From assembly GCF_932526225.1 (NCBI RefSeq), contig NC_064048.1, forward strand, positions 7,543,015 through 7,607,014: a stretch of DNA of 64,000 nucleotides, in the 5' to 3' direction. The position numbers and the translations under genes were made by a program. Position 1 is the first letter of the stretch. The number at the start of each line of letters is the position of its first letter. A model generated the notes under the pieces. That model had not been told where the DNA came from, ran no database searches, and saw only the letters and a program-made list of their open reading frames with translations. Shown here in pieces: positions 12,701 to 29,895 of this stretch. This DNA comes from Nematostella vectensis. Lineage: Eukaryota; Cnidaria; Anthozoa; Actiniaria; Edwardsiidae.

Positions 12701-15700
12701 AGCATTGCCTGCACGCAAGCCACGCTCGCTTTTTCCTGGTCTGCCTGGTAGGTCTGCACGGGCGTTAGGTGTTGAGGTGTGTCTTGTTCGGGACATTTCA
12801 AGCTGGGGTTTGTATTTATCTGCAATAAAATAATAATCATAATCGTTATCTTAATAATGATGATAACCATGATTATTCATATTTCTGTAATACGATAACA
12901 AATTACAGCATGTGATAGCCATGACGCCTTTGTGTTGATTGTCGGGTAAAATTAAGAAATGCGTGAAAGGAATGAGCTCGTTTGAATGAGCAAATGGCTG
13001 ATTATTCTAAACCTAGATTGGAAAACCTAGATGATTTCGGCGCAATCTTGCTGCAATTACGACAAAATCACATGTTCTGGGCGCTATTACAATCAAATCA
13101 CAAAACAACAAAACTACATTGACAGCGTAAACGTGCCGTGGGCACTGCCTGCAGTTGCATGATGTAGTAACAAGAGAAGCTCGCATGTTTTAAAAAGATT
13201 ATCACAATCACAATAGAGATATGAATATAGACAGTACACACATTCTATATTACCTAAAAGCGACGCTGATTCATAGAAATCTTCTTCTTCACCACCTATT
13301 GGTGACCTTGGGTGTCTAAGAGCTCCCGGCGATCTTGATCTTCCATGCTGGTCAAACATTGTACGATCCGGTGATCTTGCTCTACCATATTGTTCTAACC
13401 TTGAATGATCCGGCGACCTTGATCTACCATGTCGGCCCAACCTTGAATGATCTGGTGACCTTGATCTAGCATCTTGGTCGGACCTCTGTTGATGGCTGGA
13501 TACATGTGGGGCCAATGCTGGTCGATGGTTGGCTCCAATCAGTTGTACTGACGTGGAGTGCCCCTTGGAGCTGATGTGAGGAGGTGGTGATGGCAGGTGA
13601 CGGGGGCTCTGCATCATGGAGGATGTGCTTGAAGGGTATATCTGAGCACAAAACAAGAAAAAAAGAATACAAATTGTGTAGTGCAGTATGACTCTTGGGT
13701 TGTTTTTAAGAAACTAATGTCTCACACAAAAAAATAATGCATGTAACGTCACAAAATATTTGATATCTTGCTGCAATTTTCAATTCGATTTTTAACTAAC
13801 AAAATTTCGCGCTTTCTTATTGCTCGGCTTCATCAGCGATAACATTAAAAACAGTGCTTGCCAATGAAAACGCCTGAAACCAGATGGCGAATTAGCTGTT
13901 GTAAAAGGTCGACAATTGTTCCCAAAATGTAGAAAACTGCTGCAAAAGTATTATATTTCATGAGGGTTTGAATTGCATTCCTGAATTCAGATATCCACTT
14001 AACAGCTTGGCATCTCTTGATTAACTCGAAGGACTTTTTGCTAAAATTTCAAAATTGATTTGAAGCAGGGAATTTTATGTATGTAATATCCATATCGCTA
14101 CAATTATAAATTCCTTCTGGAAAATGACAGCCCGAGACTTCCTTCAAATTCTTTATGTCTATCGCAACATACTGTGAGAGACATTAGTTTCTAAAAAACA
14201 CAATAGTCATTATGTACTGCACATTTTATTATTAGTTCAATGGGTAAAGAAAATTTGGAATGTGATCATTAAGGACTGTTTTTTCTTTGCTACGTAATGA
14301 ACTGAAATAACCTGTATCTTACCTCTGCACTAGTACCATAATCACTTGTCTCAGTCAAAATGTCTGCTTCCTGAAAAAAAAGTCTTTTGTGAACGTCACG
14401 AAATTCCCAGCAAAAGAGTGTCATTTTCCGTATTACGTATAAACAAATAAATTAAAACCTACAGCAAAACATTTAAAGTTTTTAAAAGTAAAGTTTATTT
14501 ATTATATCTTCTTAAATAAGTGGATTCCCCACTCTAATTTGGCAAGCTTGTTGTATTTGATGGGTGTACATGACAACTACAATACATAGTTAGTCTGCTA
14601 TATGCAGGGCAAATTAAAAAGAAACGTACTGTAGTGACATTAATTAAGGCATCCAGTCAAGGCTTTCTGTGAAATAAAGTGTAAGACTTACATCAAGGAT
14701 CTCATCTCCCAGCACAAGTTCCACTAGAGCTGTTATCACATCCTTGTAATGCCTCATGCTGAAGTGATCATAGCACTCCTAGAAACAGAAAAAAAAGTGC
14801 ATGTCATGCTGTAGGATCAAAGTACTCCTAGAACAAGAACACATGTATGTCATGCTGTAGTGATTAAAGTACTCCTAGAACAAGAACAAATGTATGTCAT
14901 GCTGTAGTGATTAAAGTACTCCTAGAACAAGAACAAATGTATGTCATGCTGTAGTGATTAAAGTACTCCTAGAACAAGAACACATGTATGTCATGCTGTA
15001 GCGATTAAAGTACTCCTAGAACAAGAACAAATGTATGTCATGCTGTAGGATTAAAGTACTCCTAGAACAAAAACAAATGTATGTCATGCTGTAGTGATTA
15101 AAGTACTCATAGAACAAGAACAAATATATTTCATGCTGTAGTGATTAAAGTACTCCTAGAACAAGAACAAATGTATGTCATGCTGTAGTGATTAAAGTAC
15201 TCCTAGAACAAGAACACATGTATGTCATGCTGTAGTGATTAAAGTACTCCTAGAACAAGAACAAATGTATGTCATGCTGTAGTGATTAAAGTACTCCTAG
15301 AACAAGAACAAATGTATGTCATGCTGTAGTGATAAAGTACTCCTAGAACAAGAACAAATGTATGTCATGCTGTAGTGATTAAAGTACTCCTAGAACAAGA
15401 ACAAATGTATGTCATGCTGTAGTGATTAAAGTACTCCTAGAACAAGAACAAATGTATGTCATGCTGTAGTGATTAAAGTACTCCTAGAACAAGAACACAT
15501 GTATGTCATGCTGTAGCGATTAAAGTACTCCTAGAACAAGAACAAATGTATGTCATGCTGTAGGATTAAAGTACTCCTAGAACAAGAACAAATGTATGTC
15601 ATGCTGTAGTGATTAAAGTACTCCTAGAACAAGAACAAATATATTTCATGCTGTAGTGATTAAAGTACTCCTAGAACAAGAACAAATGTATGTCATGCTG

Positions 15701-18700
15701 TAGTGATTAAAGTACTCCTAGAACAAGAACACATGTATGTCATGCTGTAGTGATTAAAGTACTCCTAGAACAAGAACACATGTATGTCATGCTGTAGTGA
15801 TTAAAGTACTCCTAGAACAAGAACAAATGTATTTCATGCTGTAGTGATTAAAGTACTCCTAGAACAAGAACAAATGTATGTCATGCTGTAGTGATTAAAG
15901 TACTCCTAGAACAAGAACACATGTATGTCATGCTGTAGTGATTAAAGTACTCCTAGAGCAAGAACAAATGTATGTCATGCTGTAGTGATTAAAGTACTCC
16001 TAGAACAAGAACAAATGTATGTCATGCTGTAGTGATTAAAGCAGGGCTTCTGGAATTACGCGGGGAAAAACTCCAAATTATGCGGGATTCTTTGCTAAAT
16101 AACAAGAACACATGTATGTCATGTTATTAGTGATGACAACCCTCATAGAACAAGAACAAAAGTATGTCATGCTATAGTGATGACAATAGTTGTAGAACAA
16201 GAGATAGTGCATGTCATAATACAGACAACAATAATAGAGGTTGATGACAGTACAGTAGTTCTAGGCAGCATCTTTCTTGCTGTTCTTCTCCCTAAACCCC
16301 AAAAACGTCCATGCCTTGTTTATGCAATGCTCTCTCCTACAGTAGCTCCCTTTACGACGGGTGGCCTAGTGTGTTAGCGCATCAGCCTCTTATCACTGTG
16401 GCCCACGTTCGAATCCTGGTTCAAACTGGGGAATTTTTTCCGGGTTCCTGCCTTTATTTTCGAATTTGTGTCACAAGTGAGTTTAAGTTATTCTCCCATG
16501 TATCCAGTCTTCTCGGATAAGGACAATAAACCAGAGGTCGCGTCTCTTCAAGCTGCACTACATTAACCTGAACCGAAGAGACGTAAAAGAACCACTGGTG
16601 ACGCAATAAACCCTCTGTTAGTGACCACCCAAGTGACAGTGCTTACTAACCGAGGGCCATATGTTAGAAAACTGTATATTCGGTTCAATATGCTACCCTC
16701 GATAAACAATGATTACAAAGACAAAGACCAATGTATTTCCCATGAAAGATGTCACAGATGTGTCCAATGTTACCTGTAGAACTTTATGTAGGGTGAGTCT
16801 GGCATTAGCACTCTCCTCACACATCCCCAGCAGCAAATTCTCAAGTGCCAGGCTCAGATTGACAGACTAAAAGTATGTGCAGAGAAATAAGTAGGAGTAC
16901 TCTATACTTTGCCTAACAGGACTCACAAATAAGGGATCAGTACATACAGATTTTTCATATGTTGGGATGCCCATTGGGAGAACAGGATTTCGAAACAGAG
17001 ACAGGTTTATCAGTTAAAGGTAAATCAATCAACACAAGGTTGTAATTGTGTGTTTTTACATATTGTATGCCTTGGTGAAAACAGAGAAGTTTTACTGTTC
17101 ATCTGGGACAAAGGGTTAATCCTGGAAATGTCAGTGAAACTACAACTTTTTTCGCAGAAGCATAAAAATATAAAATTCCAACCTTGTGTTAATTAATTTA
17201 CCTGATAGGGAGACCAACTAGCTTTTTATCTTTAAAATGTCTGGTCTTTCTAGTTATTCACCAGTTCCAAGTCCTTTAGGGTAAGCGCTTACCTTACCAA
17301 CAGGTACCTCATACTCAGCCGCATGAAAAAGAGACATGCCAAGTGAGTAGACACAGATCTGCACAAAAATACACACAAATTCACCAACTGTAAATACACA
17401 CAGAACAAAGTCACCACACTGGGCAGGAACTGAGGATCCCATTTATGGTACAGTGGAACCTTGATTTTACAATGACGTTCCTTTCTCCCTGTGTAAATAC
17501 AGTGAAATTTATAAGGAATTACCTCGATTTTATGGCGGCGTCACACCTGCCAATAGGTGGACACTGACGTAAATGGATAGTGAGTGAGTGAGTTTATGAT
17601 ATTGAATACAAATGAAATTCTTGATTTTCCGAAAAAAAAAAAAAAAAAACTCAAGATACCACACACACACAGTACAGTTAATAGATTTTTTGATTTGACA
17701 GATCAATACAGATTTACAGCCTTAGAGAGAGTAACTGTAGATACAGTCTAACACAGGGTACAGTGTTACAATATTTTTTTTCGCTGCACAATATTTTCAA
17801 TGGATTTTCCTTTATATCATAAAATCGAGGACCTCTTGGCAACAATACCTCGATTTTATGATACACATTACTTCTCTCTTTCCTGAGGCATATCATAAAA
17901 TCCAGGTTCCACTGTAATCATCAAAAAAGATGACAAGCTTATTTTATATACATTTACCCCATGTGGAAAAGCAATGGAAGATTGCAAAAATCAAATATAT
18001 ATTCAACGGTGACAAAAACTGTATAAAAACAGGTTTACGGGCTCCATTTAGGTGTTTAAAAACTCACCCAAGTTAAGGGGTTAAATTCAAATTTAAAGGA
18101 ACAAAAAACATATTTTGGGCAAACGGTGTTGAAACATTTTTTTACAAATCCTTATAGATCACCCAACAGCACTTTTCAGTCTTAAAAGACTTACTCCGGT
18201 AAACAGGTAAGCACTAAAGCCAAACCCTGGTTTATGTGGCATGCTTAACGACATTCCTCATGTGAGTAAATAAAACATTAAAATAACATGTGACTGTTGA
18301 TGGGATTGACTACGTCTTTTTCTTACCTTTTCTAGGGTGGCATCACTTGTTGTAGTTCTTCTTGAGTATGTTTCTGGTGCAACAAATGACCGATCTCCAG
18401 GAGAAACTAAGAAAAGTCAATGAGAGAGGAGTTAAGTTGTTCCCTTTTAAGTTAAACCCAATAGCATTTTTTAATATTTGGGATACTTGGAAAACAAAAT
18501 TGAAAAATGGCCAAATCTTTTTTTCCTGCAAAAGTACCCTTTACCACCCTGGCAATACTGTACACCATGTTTTATTTCACGAGTTGTGTACATTCTGGCT
18601 GGCAAACCGGAGTCTGTTCTCGTGACACAGGGAAGCAGCCCAAATAACGCAACATTACTTTACCTGGTTTTCTATGAAAACACAGAGAGTGGTTGACAAA

Positions 18701-19711
18701 AAAGGCATATTTCAGCCAACTTAGGAAGAGAATATTTCAAGTTTTATTATCAGAATTTGCCTAACAAATTATGTTCTTCCTGCTTGATATATAGACCTCT
18801 TTCAGATAAGAATGTAAAACAGTGGCATCTTATTACCTGGATGCAATGAGAACTTGATGCGACCTGTGTGGCATAGCAATAAGGTCTCTGGTGTGATGGC
18901 AAATGTACCAAAGTTTCTTTGTCTTGCTTTCCCTATAAAGCAAAAAAAACTCATACTGTACTTATTTGGTAATCTTTATCAGCTTGATCATGATGATGAT
19001 TATGAAGAAATTGGGATAATAATGGGGATGATGTGGAGATGTTTGTATTCAGTAGCAATGACAACTATAATGTTAAGCTTTGAACCTTTGATCTCAACAA
19101 TAATTAACTGTTTATCAGCTTTGCAACCAAGCCAGGACAATACTGCTAGTAGAGTCAGGATTTTACAAAGGACATAGAGAAGAAAACCCACCCTTCATTA
19201 TCAATAGGTTTTGATACTTTTAAGTATCAAAACATAATTTTCAAGTAGGTAAGTTAAAACTTACATAATTAGATATCACCTTAGATTAAAGCCGCATTGC
19301 CACCAGTTTACTTCCGGTCAATTACGTAGCAATCTCCGATGATTTTTTAAGGAAAACGCGAAAAATATTTCAAAATATTGGAAGCAGTGTGTCTATTGCA
19401 AGTTTCTTCGAGGATGTGATCAATAATTTAGAGCGGATGGCCTGTTAAATATCTCGGATTCTAATAGATTCTTTTGTCTTTTAATGGTCGAGGTTTCTGT
19501 CGGACCTCCGGAAGTAAACTGTTGACAATGCCGCTTTCTGGGTTGGCTGAGTAGTATTAAATGCTGGTTATAAAATACCTTTCAAAAACACATCTTGTAA
19601 GGCTTGTGTTGCTTGACAAAGGACAGGCCACAACTCCTCCTCTGGCAGAGGCCCACCACGCACCTCAAGCACCTCTGCAAGGGTGACAGTGTTGGCTGTA
19701 AGAGCTGGCAT
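760..19711 (-). CDS. PTPN13: PTPN13-like KIND/FERM protein, N-terminal part of gene (21 exons, 3' end off window)
   Basis: Twenty-one exons on the minus strand join in frame to 877 codons without a stop. The start (19711-19709) opens with MPALTANTVTLAEVLEVRGG, which matches the start of the PTPN13 KIND domain. Order is KIND (residues 1-185), a Ser/Arg-rich linker (186-563), then FERM from about residue 587, the same order and spacing as vertebrate PTPN13, a large non-receptor tyrosine phosphatase that scaffolds at the cell cortex through FERM and PDZ domains. The last exon in the window stops inside the FERM C-lobe, so PDZ and phosphatase domains would lie left of position 1 and are not seen. 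FRMPD2 shares KIND+FERM+PDZ, so a phosphatase-less relative is possible. A 3' splice site (tcag at 19719-19722) lies 7 bases before the ATG, so the 5' UTR is split and the promoter is further right, perhaps near 23500. Confidence 0.9.
3125..6515. repeat. 44-bp minisatellite filling the intron between FERM exons 17 and 18; unit contains exon end and 5' splice site
   Basis: The intron is almost entirely a tandem array of about 77 copies of a 44-bp unit (plus-strand core tacgttcttacccgtcttga, then gaggtagcattctagtattc). Read on the gene strand each copy contains CTACCTCTCAAGACGG followed by GTAAGAACG. This is the last ~16 bases of exon 17 (6516-6699) and its real donor. Copies near exon 17 are almost identical; copies near 3150-3700 are more diverged (ttttgagagt/tataatattc variants). 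Higher-order blocks of several units recur, for example around 4440-5000 and 5340-5900. Confidence 0.95.
8507..9795. repeat. 93/112-bp minisatellite in the intron after exon 13; unit derives from the exon 13 end and donor
   Basis: About six tight 93-bp copies (from 8520) are followed by about six looser ~112-bp copies reaching exon 13. On the gene strand the unit contains a relative of the exon 13 end (GGACAGAAGCTGCAGATGAT, then GATTGAG). The copy nearest the exon (9657-9705) keeps a GAG-GTAG donor, whereas the 93-bp copies read GAGGAAAG and have lost GT. Because 93 is a multiple of three, several frames stay open through the array on the plus strand; these are not genes. Confidence 0.92.
10646..14370 (-). 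other. PTPN13: Linker exons 7-11 of the PTPN13-like gene, with Ser/Arg/Pro repeats
   Basis: Exons: 14370-14323, 13641-13254, 12819-12526, 11616-11373, 10805-10646 (residues 186-563). The linker is low in hydrophobics and rich in S, R, P, G and Q, so probably disordered. Exon 8 carries four ~15-residue copies of a unit like GRSRSPDHSRL (plus-strand 13300-13480), an in-frame 45-bp repeat. The donor of exon 11 is weak (AAG then gtggat, 10644-10645); it is the only GT before an in-frame stop, and it joins cleanly to exon 12, giving KLK-TFFGPEFV, which matches the FFGPEFV segment of PTPN13. Confidence 0.85.
14783..16225. repeat. 47-bp minisatellite before KIND exon 6; unit contains the 3' splice site and exon start
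   Basis: About 26 copies of a 47-bp unit (gtagtgattaaagtactcct, then agaacaagaacaaatgtatg) run up to exon 6. On the gene strand each copy reads ttgttctag then GAGTACTTTAATCACTACAGCATG, against the real ctag then GAGTGCTATGATCACTTCAGCATG of exon 6. Each copy is thus a decoy acceptor with a pyrimidine-rich lead. A MITE-like fragment (16043-16103) interrupts the array, and decayed copies continue to about 16225. Confidence 0.95.
16043..16103. mobile_element. Fragment of a MITE (family B) inserted in the 47-bp array
   Basis: The segment starts with gggcttctggaattacgcgg, the same terminal sequence found at both ends of the element at 25296-25743, and ends in ttctttgctaaataac, also internal to that element. 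The 47-bp array resumes after it. Confidence 0.75.
16355..16660 (+). mobile_element. tRNA-derived SINE
   Basis: The head looks like a decayed tRNA with an A-box-like ggcctagtgtgttagcgc (about 16363-16380) and a good B box GTTCGAATCC (16407-16416), spaced as in a Pol III promoter. A non-tRNA body follows, with ctcggataaggacaataaac and gtaaaagaaccactgg, a body style seen in invertebrate SINEs. It lies in the intron between exons 5 and 6 of the PTPN13-like gene. The head does not fold into a full cloverleaf that I can see, so it is not called a tRNA gene. Confidence 0.75.
17451..17914. mobile_element. MITE with pogo/Tigger-like inverted ends and TA target duplication
   Basis: The left end reads cagtggaaccttgattttac and the right end ataaaatccaggttccactg, inverted copies of each other, flanked on both sides by TA (17449-17450 and 17915-17916). 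There is no coding capacity. It sits in the intron between exons 3 and 4 of the PTPN13-like gene. Confidence 0.85.
19288..19537. mobile_element. MITE family A, copy 1
   Basis: A roughly 250-bp element begins aaagccgcattgccaccagt and ends with the inverted match ...gtaaactgttgacaatgccgcttt. A second copy in opposite orientation is at 48521-48774. It lies in the first coding intron of the PTPN13-like gene, with TTAA at its left edge. Confidence 0.85.
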
Positions 19712-19718
19712 GGTTTAT

Positions 19719-22700
19719 CTGACACAAAAGGAAAGAAACATGTCTATTAGTAACCAAAAAAGATTTCTGATTTTTTTATCATGGGACAACATAACATTGT
19801 ATCTACAGTAATTATGTTTTTGGTGAGAAGTATTCAGAAGTTGTGTTGATGATAGCACAGAAGAAAGGTGACTCCTTTTTTTAACTAACCTATAATGTCT
19901 TGCTTTGAAACTTTTAAGTACAGTAAAAACCCACGCGTAAGAACCTTTTTTTTTCCAAGTTTAGCACAACAGGTTCTTATATTTTGGGGTACTTACTAAC
20001 AATAAAGGCAAAATAGATTCTTACTAGGTTCTTAATTTAGAGAGATAGAGATAGAAATATTCTACTGTATGACTGTATGTTTTATATGTAATCTTATCTT
20101 AATGGAATAGGAAAATGTTTAGCAAATTTATATTTTATAAGTAGAGAGTTCTGTATCATCATGTCCCGACATCAACTCTATCCTACTAGTATATCTAAGC
20201 AATGGAATCCCAATATGTTACCTTAGTTATAAGACCAATACCCTATTTATGTCAACCCCTTTCCTGATACTCCTCTCTTCATTCTCGCCTTCTAGTGTAG
20301 TACCCTTAAAAACAAACAAAAGGCTTAATTAATAATTGAAACAAAATGACTATTGAGTGCACATACTGTATGATCCTTCAATAGCTTATTCGTCCTGCCT
20401 AGGCATAAACTAGTTATCCCTAAAAATGAATGATTTTTTGTGTCTTGCAGTAAAAGCTTGAAGCATATGCATAGTTGGCAATAGCTCCAAATAGTGAGCA
20501 TATCTGTCCCACATTTGCTAAAATTATCAGTAAATTACATGCTCAAGGTGGCACAAAATATGATGGAGAGCATTAGAGGCTTACTGCTTTAATAGAAAGA
20601 GAGAGGCGCAATTGCAAAATTGGATGTATGTATCCCTCAGGGGTTCCCTGATTGAACTGGTTAAATATGTAGCACAAAATCAAGTAACAGTGTTTACAAA
20701 ATTCAAAATTCAGACAGCTTTTAACTGTTTAGTCGGTGAGAGTTGCTGAAAGCTGGTATACTTAGGGACGGCCCTAACCCAGCGAGTCTGTAGTATAGCA
20801 TTCTGAACTTTGTTCTTTTTTTTTCTGTTTCATTTTTATATTCACTTGATTATTCTAATATGCACCAAAACACACAAACTTTCTAGTGAATACTACGTAA
20901 ACCTGTAATAGAAACTGTTAACAATTTAAATGTGAAATCAATTAAGGCCTTCATCTTAAGCTTTTCAGGGAGAGTGTAATATAATGTTGATGTTAATATC
21001 TGCCAAATAAAAAAAAGAATCATACTACAAAAATTGGAAGAACTAGCCTGTGTGTATTTGCATTTTCCTGATAGTAATTGTAATTACAGACGCTTTGTTA
21101 GATCTTGATGAGACATTTCATAATCAGCCAACTGGGCTTGATAGGGCCACTGATTCAATGTAGACATTGAGGCTCTTCAATGATAGCGAGTCTATTTTTT
21201 CGTAGCTAGAAAAGTAAATCTATCCTCAGGCAGTAATCAATAATTGTTACTCTATCTTATCATTATAGTAGCCAAAACTTGCACTTTAAACAGTTTTTTT
21301 ACCAATATATCGGTGGTTGTCATATCCAATGATTTACAGCAGGAAATATATTAGAGCAAATTACAAATCTTAAACATGTCTGTAAGGAAGGGCTCAAAAT
21401 TTAGATTAGAAAAAATAGAAACAATGAAAGAGCAGTTGACAAAATTTTACGTTGAAAAATTAATACAAACTCCATATTCTGAGACATCTAGAATAATTCT
21501 TACTGCCAAGGCATAATGTTTCTAGTCTTAATTTGTTATCATTGTTTAGACAATATAGGGTTTCGGGATTTGTTTTTCTTTTTCAAAGAAGACTTTATGG
21601 GCTGATAAAGCAATTTCAATTTCAGAATGACAAAAAGACTAACTGATTATCTATAAATAATGAATGCATAATCAATCATTTTCATAGGGATGACAGGAAG
21701 TAGAGGGGTTCTGGTCATAGTTGTTCTGGTCGTAGTTGTTCATGTCATAGTTGTTCTGGTCGTAGTTGGCTCCATATCTTATCCACAGTTTGAATCATTT
21801 ACGAGAGTTTTAAAACTGAGTGTTATGCTATAGTCACTCAAATAGACACAACATGCACAGCCAAAGTTACACATGATGCTGGAGATAGTCAATGGTTCTA
21901 TTGCCCTCAGCAGGTCTCACCAATTAAAATGCTAATCAAGCAAAAAAAAATTAAAAATAGGAATTTCATGATAACTTAAGTCGGCACCAGTTGATAACCA
22001 TTGACACAAATTATTCTCTCAGTAAACTCTATTAACAGAAGGTTGTAAATACAAAATACAATTTGGTAATTTTGTTAACAATGATTGACAATGTCAGTGG
22101 CTTGCTCGCCATGAATTGTGTCATGGGAAATGCATAGGTTCTTTCTCTAATAACTGAATTTTGATAAAACCATTTTAATAAAATGGACGAAGCCTGATAT
22201 ACAGACAAAGATCAAGCAAATGCTGAAAAGCTATTAAACAAGTCAGGTATAATTTTTTAGACATCATTTTAATGACGATATTTATCATAAAAAATGAATA
22301 AAAAATGAGAAGCATTTAAATTAACTACAAAATTTAGAAATCCTATCAAAAACGATATGTAATGAATGTTAGTCCCTCATTTGTCCAATGAGCAATGGTT
22401 ATTCGAATGGCACAAATAGAATTATAATCCTCGTAGCAACTTCCAATTGTAGGAATAATTTCTGATAAATTCACGACTGCAGAACTAAAGATAACACACC
22501 ATAGGTGCTAAGTATTGAAATCTCGAAATCTAAACAACGTTCAGTGAGTAAGTGGAGAAATATAATTTATAACGATGATGCGCGCGGTCACAAGGAAATC
22601 ATACATAGCTGGGTAAACTCTCTAAACCAAGTTGTAACTAAGCGAGATTGTAAATACAGCAAACAAGCCTTGGCTAAATAAACCGGCCAGTCCAAGCCAA

Positions 22701-23619
22701 ACAAATGCTTATTAAATTGAAAAAAAAACGTTAAGACTGATGTACAATTTGGCTCTCCGGGGCTATTTTCGGAAGGAGAATAGTCTGGATTTAATGGGGA
22801 TGGAATATGATACAATCTTCTATCCAATATCCGATTTCCAAAATAGAATCGTTCGGCTGAAAATAAATAGTCAAACGCAGAAGGCCAAATGTAAATAAGG
22901 GAGATGACCGTGCAAAGGAATAATCCCGTTTTATTCGGGAAAAGAATGGAAAAGTCCCGAGTAAATCTTAGGTGCTTAATTAAAAAATATACAAAAATAG
23001 TCCGGAAATTTTGATGGAGCTAAACAATGTCTAACGCGGGAAAGCTTGAAATACGAGATTTGACTTCAATATACATCGTTGAATGCTAATTTGGGCATTA
23101 AGGGATTGAATAAATAACAAAACAAAGTTGAAGCTCTAACCTGGCATTCGATGCCAATAGTTTTTCTGCAAATGCCTGTAGTAATTGTAAAGTTGAATAA
23201 GTAAGTAAAGAACAGTTTACAAACCTTTTGCACCAACTTCCAAAATAACACTCCAAATAAACGCTGAAAATCCTATATTCCGCGCGTAGAAGTACAAATC
23301 AAAGGTATCCACGGTGTAGAATACCTACTCAAGACCCCCTTTGTTCAGGTATTTTGGTGATTTTTCTTCAAACCAAGGATTAATTGGAGTTTTTCCATCC
23401 AAAACAATACAAATCCATGCTTACAACAGCGACTGTGACTCACACTCGAGTAATACGAACGGTATGCCGAATACTGTTCCCTGATTGGTCTGTTTAGATC
23501 ACGTGAGAGCCTCCTTGTGAGGGACTGGTCCTAAAGTATCCCGAAAGGACGGAGTAGATTTGGGGCGAAGTGTTTTGGTTTGCATTCATAAAAAAAGTAA
23601 CGATTTTTTCGACTCCAAA
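19719..23619. other. Region between the PTPN13-like ATG and the tetraspanin ATG (head-to-head genes)
   Basis: No coding exon recognised in 3.9 kb. Because a 3' splice site lies just before the PTPN13-like ATG, much of this is probably its 5' UTR intron. A short 18-bp tandem motif (ggtcgtagttgttctggt type) occurs at about 21710-21770. The right end is the likely shared promoter of the two divergent genes. Confidence 0.5.
23440..23619. promoter_or_regulatory. Candidate promoter region upstream of the tetraspanin gene, perhaps bidirectional
   Basis: Between the divergent genes there is an inverted CCAAT box (ATTGG, 23484-23488) and an E-box CACGTG (23500-23505), 115-135 bases before the tetraspanin ATG. 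No TATA box is evident. Motifs this short occur by chance, so the call rests mainly on position. Confidence 0.35.
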
Positions 23620-29130
<5,511 letters not shown>

Positions 29131-29466
29131 CAAACAGAGTATATTAATATATCATTTAAAGACTAATGGCACACATATCATGTGCGATTAGTTAGTGCCA
29201 TCTCTTGATCGCTGTGCAATTTTCAAAAGGCATTAGGAAGATGCACTCAGGTAGATGAGCTACAATGTAAAAATAGGCATCCTTCCTTCAGTCTAAAAGG
29301 ACTGAAGTCTTCTACTCCATGGCATTTTTATTTACTAGCTTTATAGACTAGAAACCATTTTATATAATATACAGTAATATATGTTACATCAAAAATGAAA
29401 GTATGTAATATATCCCTGAAAGCCAAAGTGACTCACATGACTTTTTGAGTGGCAAATTCAAGTGAA

Positions 29467-29472
29467 AATAAA
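29467..29472 (+). terminator. Polyadenylation signal of the tetraspanin gene
   Basis: AATAAA lies 337 bases past the stop codon and is the first canonical hexamer downstream. Confidence 0.5.
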
Positions 29473-29562
29473 CACAGGAATAGCTGTGGCCATCATACAG
29501 AGAACAAAAAAAAAATCCTAAAAATACTTTCTGGCTTTATTTGCTTTATTCTTAGTAAGTTG

Positions 29563-29686
29563 CTTTCTGTTGTCATTTTATCAAAGCCTGATCGTATGCA
29601 AGCTTTCTGTTGTCATTTTGTCAAAGCCTGATCGTATGCAAGCTTTCTGTTGTCATTTTGTCAAAGCCTGATCGTATGCAAGCTGA
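29563..29686. repeat. 41-bp unit, three tandem copies
   Basis: The phrase ctttctgttgtcattttgtc followed by aaagcctgatcgtatgcaag occurs three times in a row with one difference. Confidence 0.9.
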
Positions 29687-29895
29687 CACCCAAAAAGTCA
29701 TGTGATCTCTTAATGCAAGTCCCCTTTTGTGTATAGTTGTTTAGAAGAGTAGTCCCTGTTTAGTATGTGCTATGGTTGGCCTTGTAAACCTGTCACAGAT
29801 CTGCCGTAGAAAGCAATCAGCATTGCTGGCCTGGTGATGATGCTGCTGCTATTTATTTGTGGTCAGCCAAGCGAGACAGTACCAGCAATGCTGAT

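Larger units (their letters stand above)
14692..19711 (-). other. PTPN13: KIND-domain exons 1-6 of the PTPN13-like gene
   Basis: Exons (high to low): 19711-19579, 18932-18837, 18406-18327, 17358-17293, 16866-16774, 14778-14692; all flanked by AG and GT, phases 1,1,0,0,0,0. Together they give 185 residues. Recognisable KIND pieces are LAEVLEVRGGPLPEEELWPV in exon 1, TFAITPETLLLCHTGRIKF in exon 2, SFVAPETY in exon 3, VYSLGMSLFHAAEYEVP in exon 4 (kinase-fold helix), and LLLGMCEESANARLTLHKVL in exon 5. KIND is a non-catalytic kinase C-lobe fold used for protein binding. The acceptor of exon 6 is the seed of a 47-bp tandem array lying directly upstream of it. Confidence 0.9.

Noticed and set aside
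16355-16430. tRNA gene
   Set aside because: The A and B boxes are present but the cloverleaf is not and a SINE body follows.
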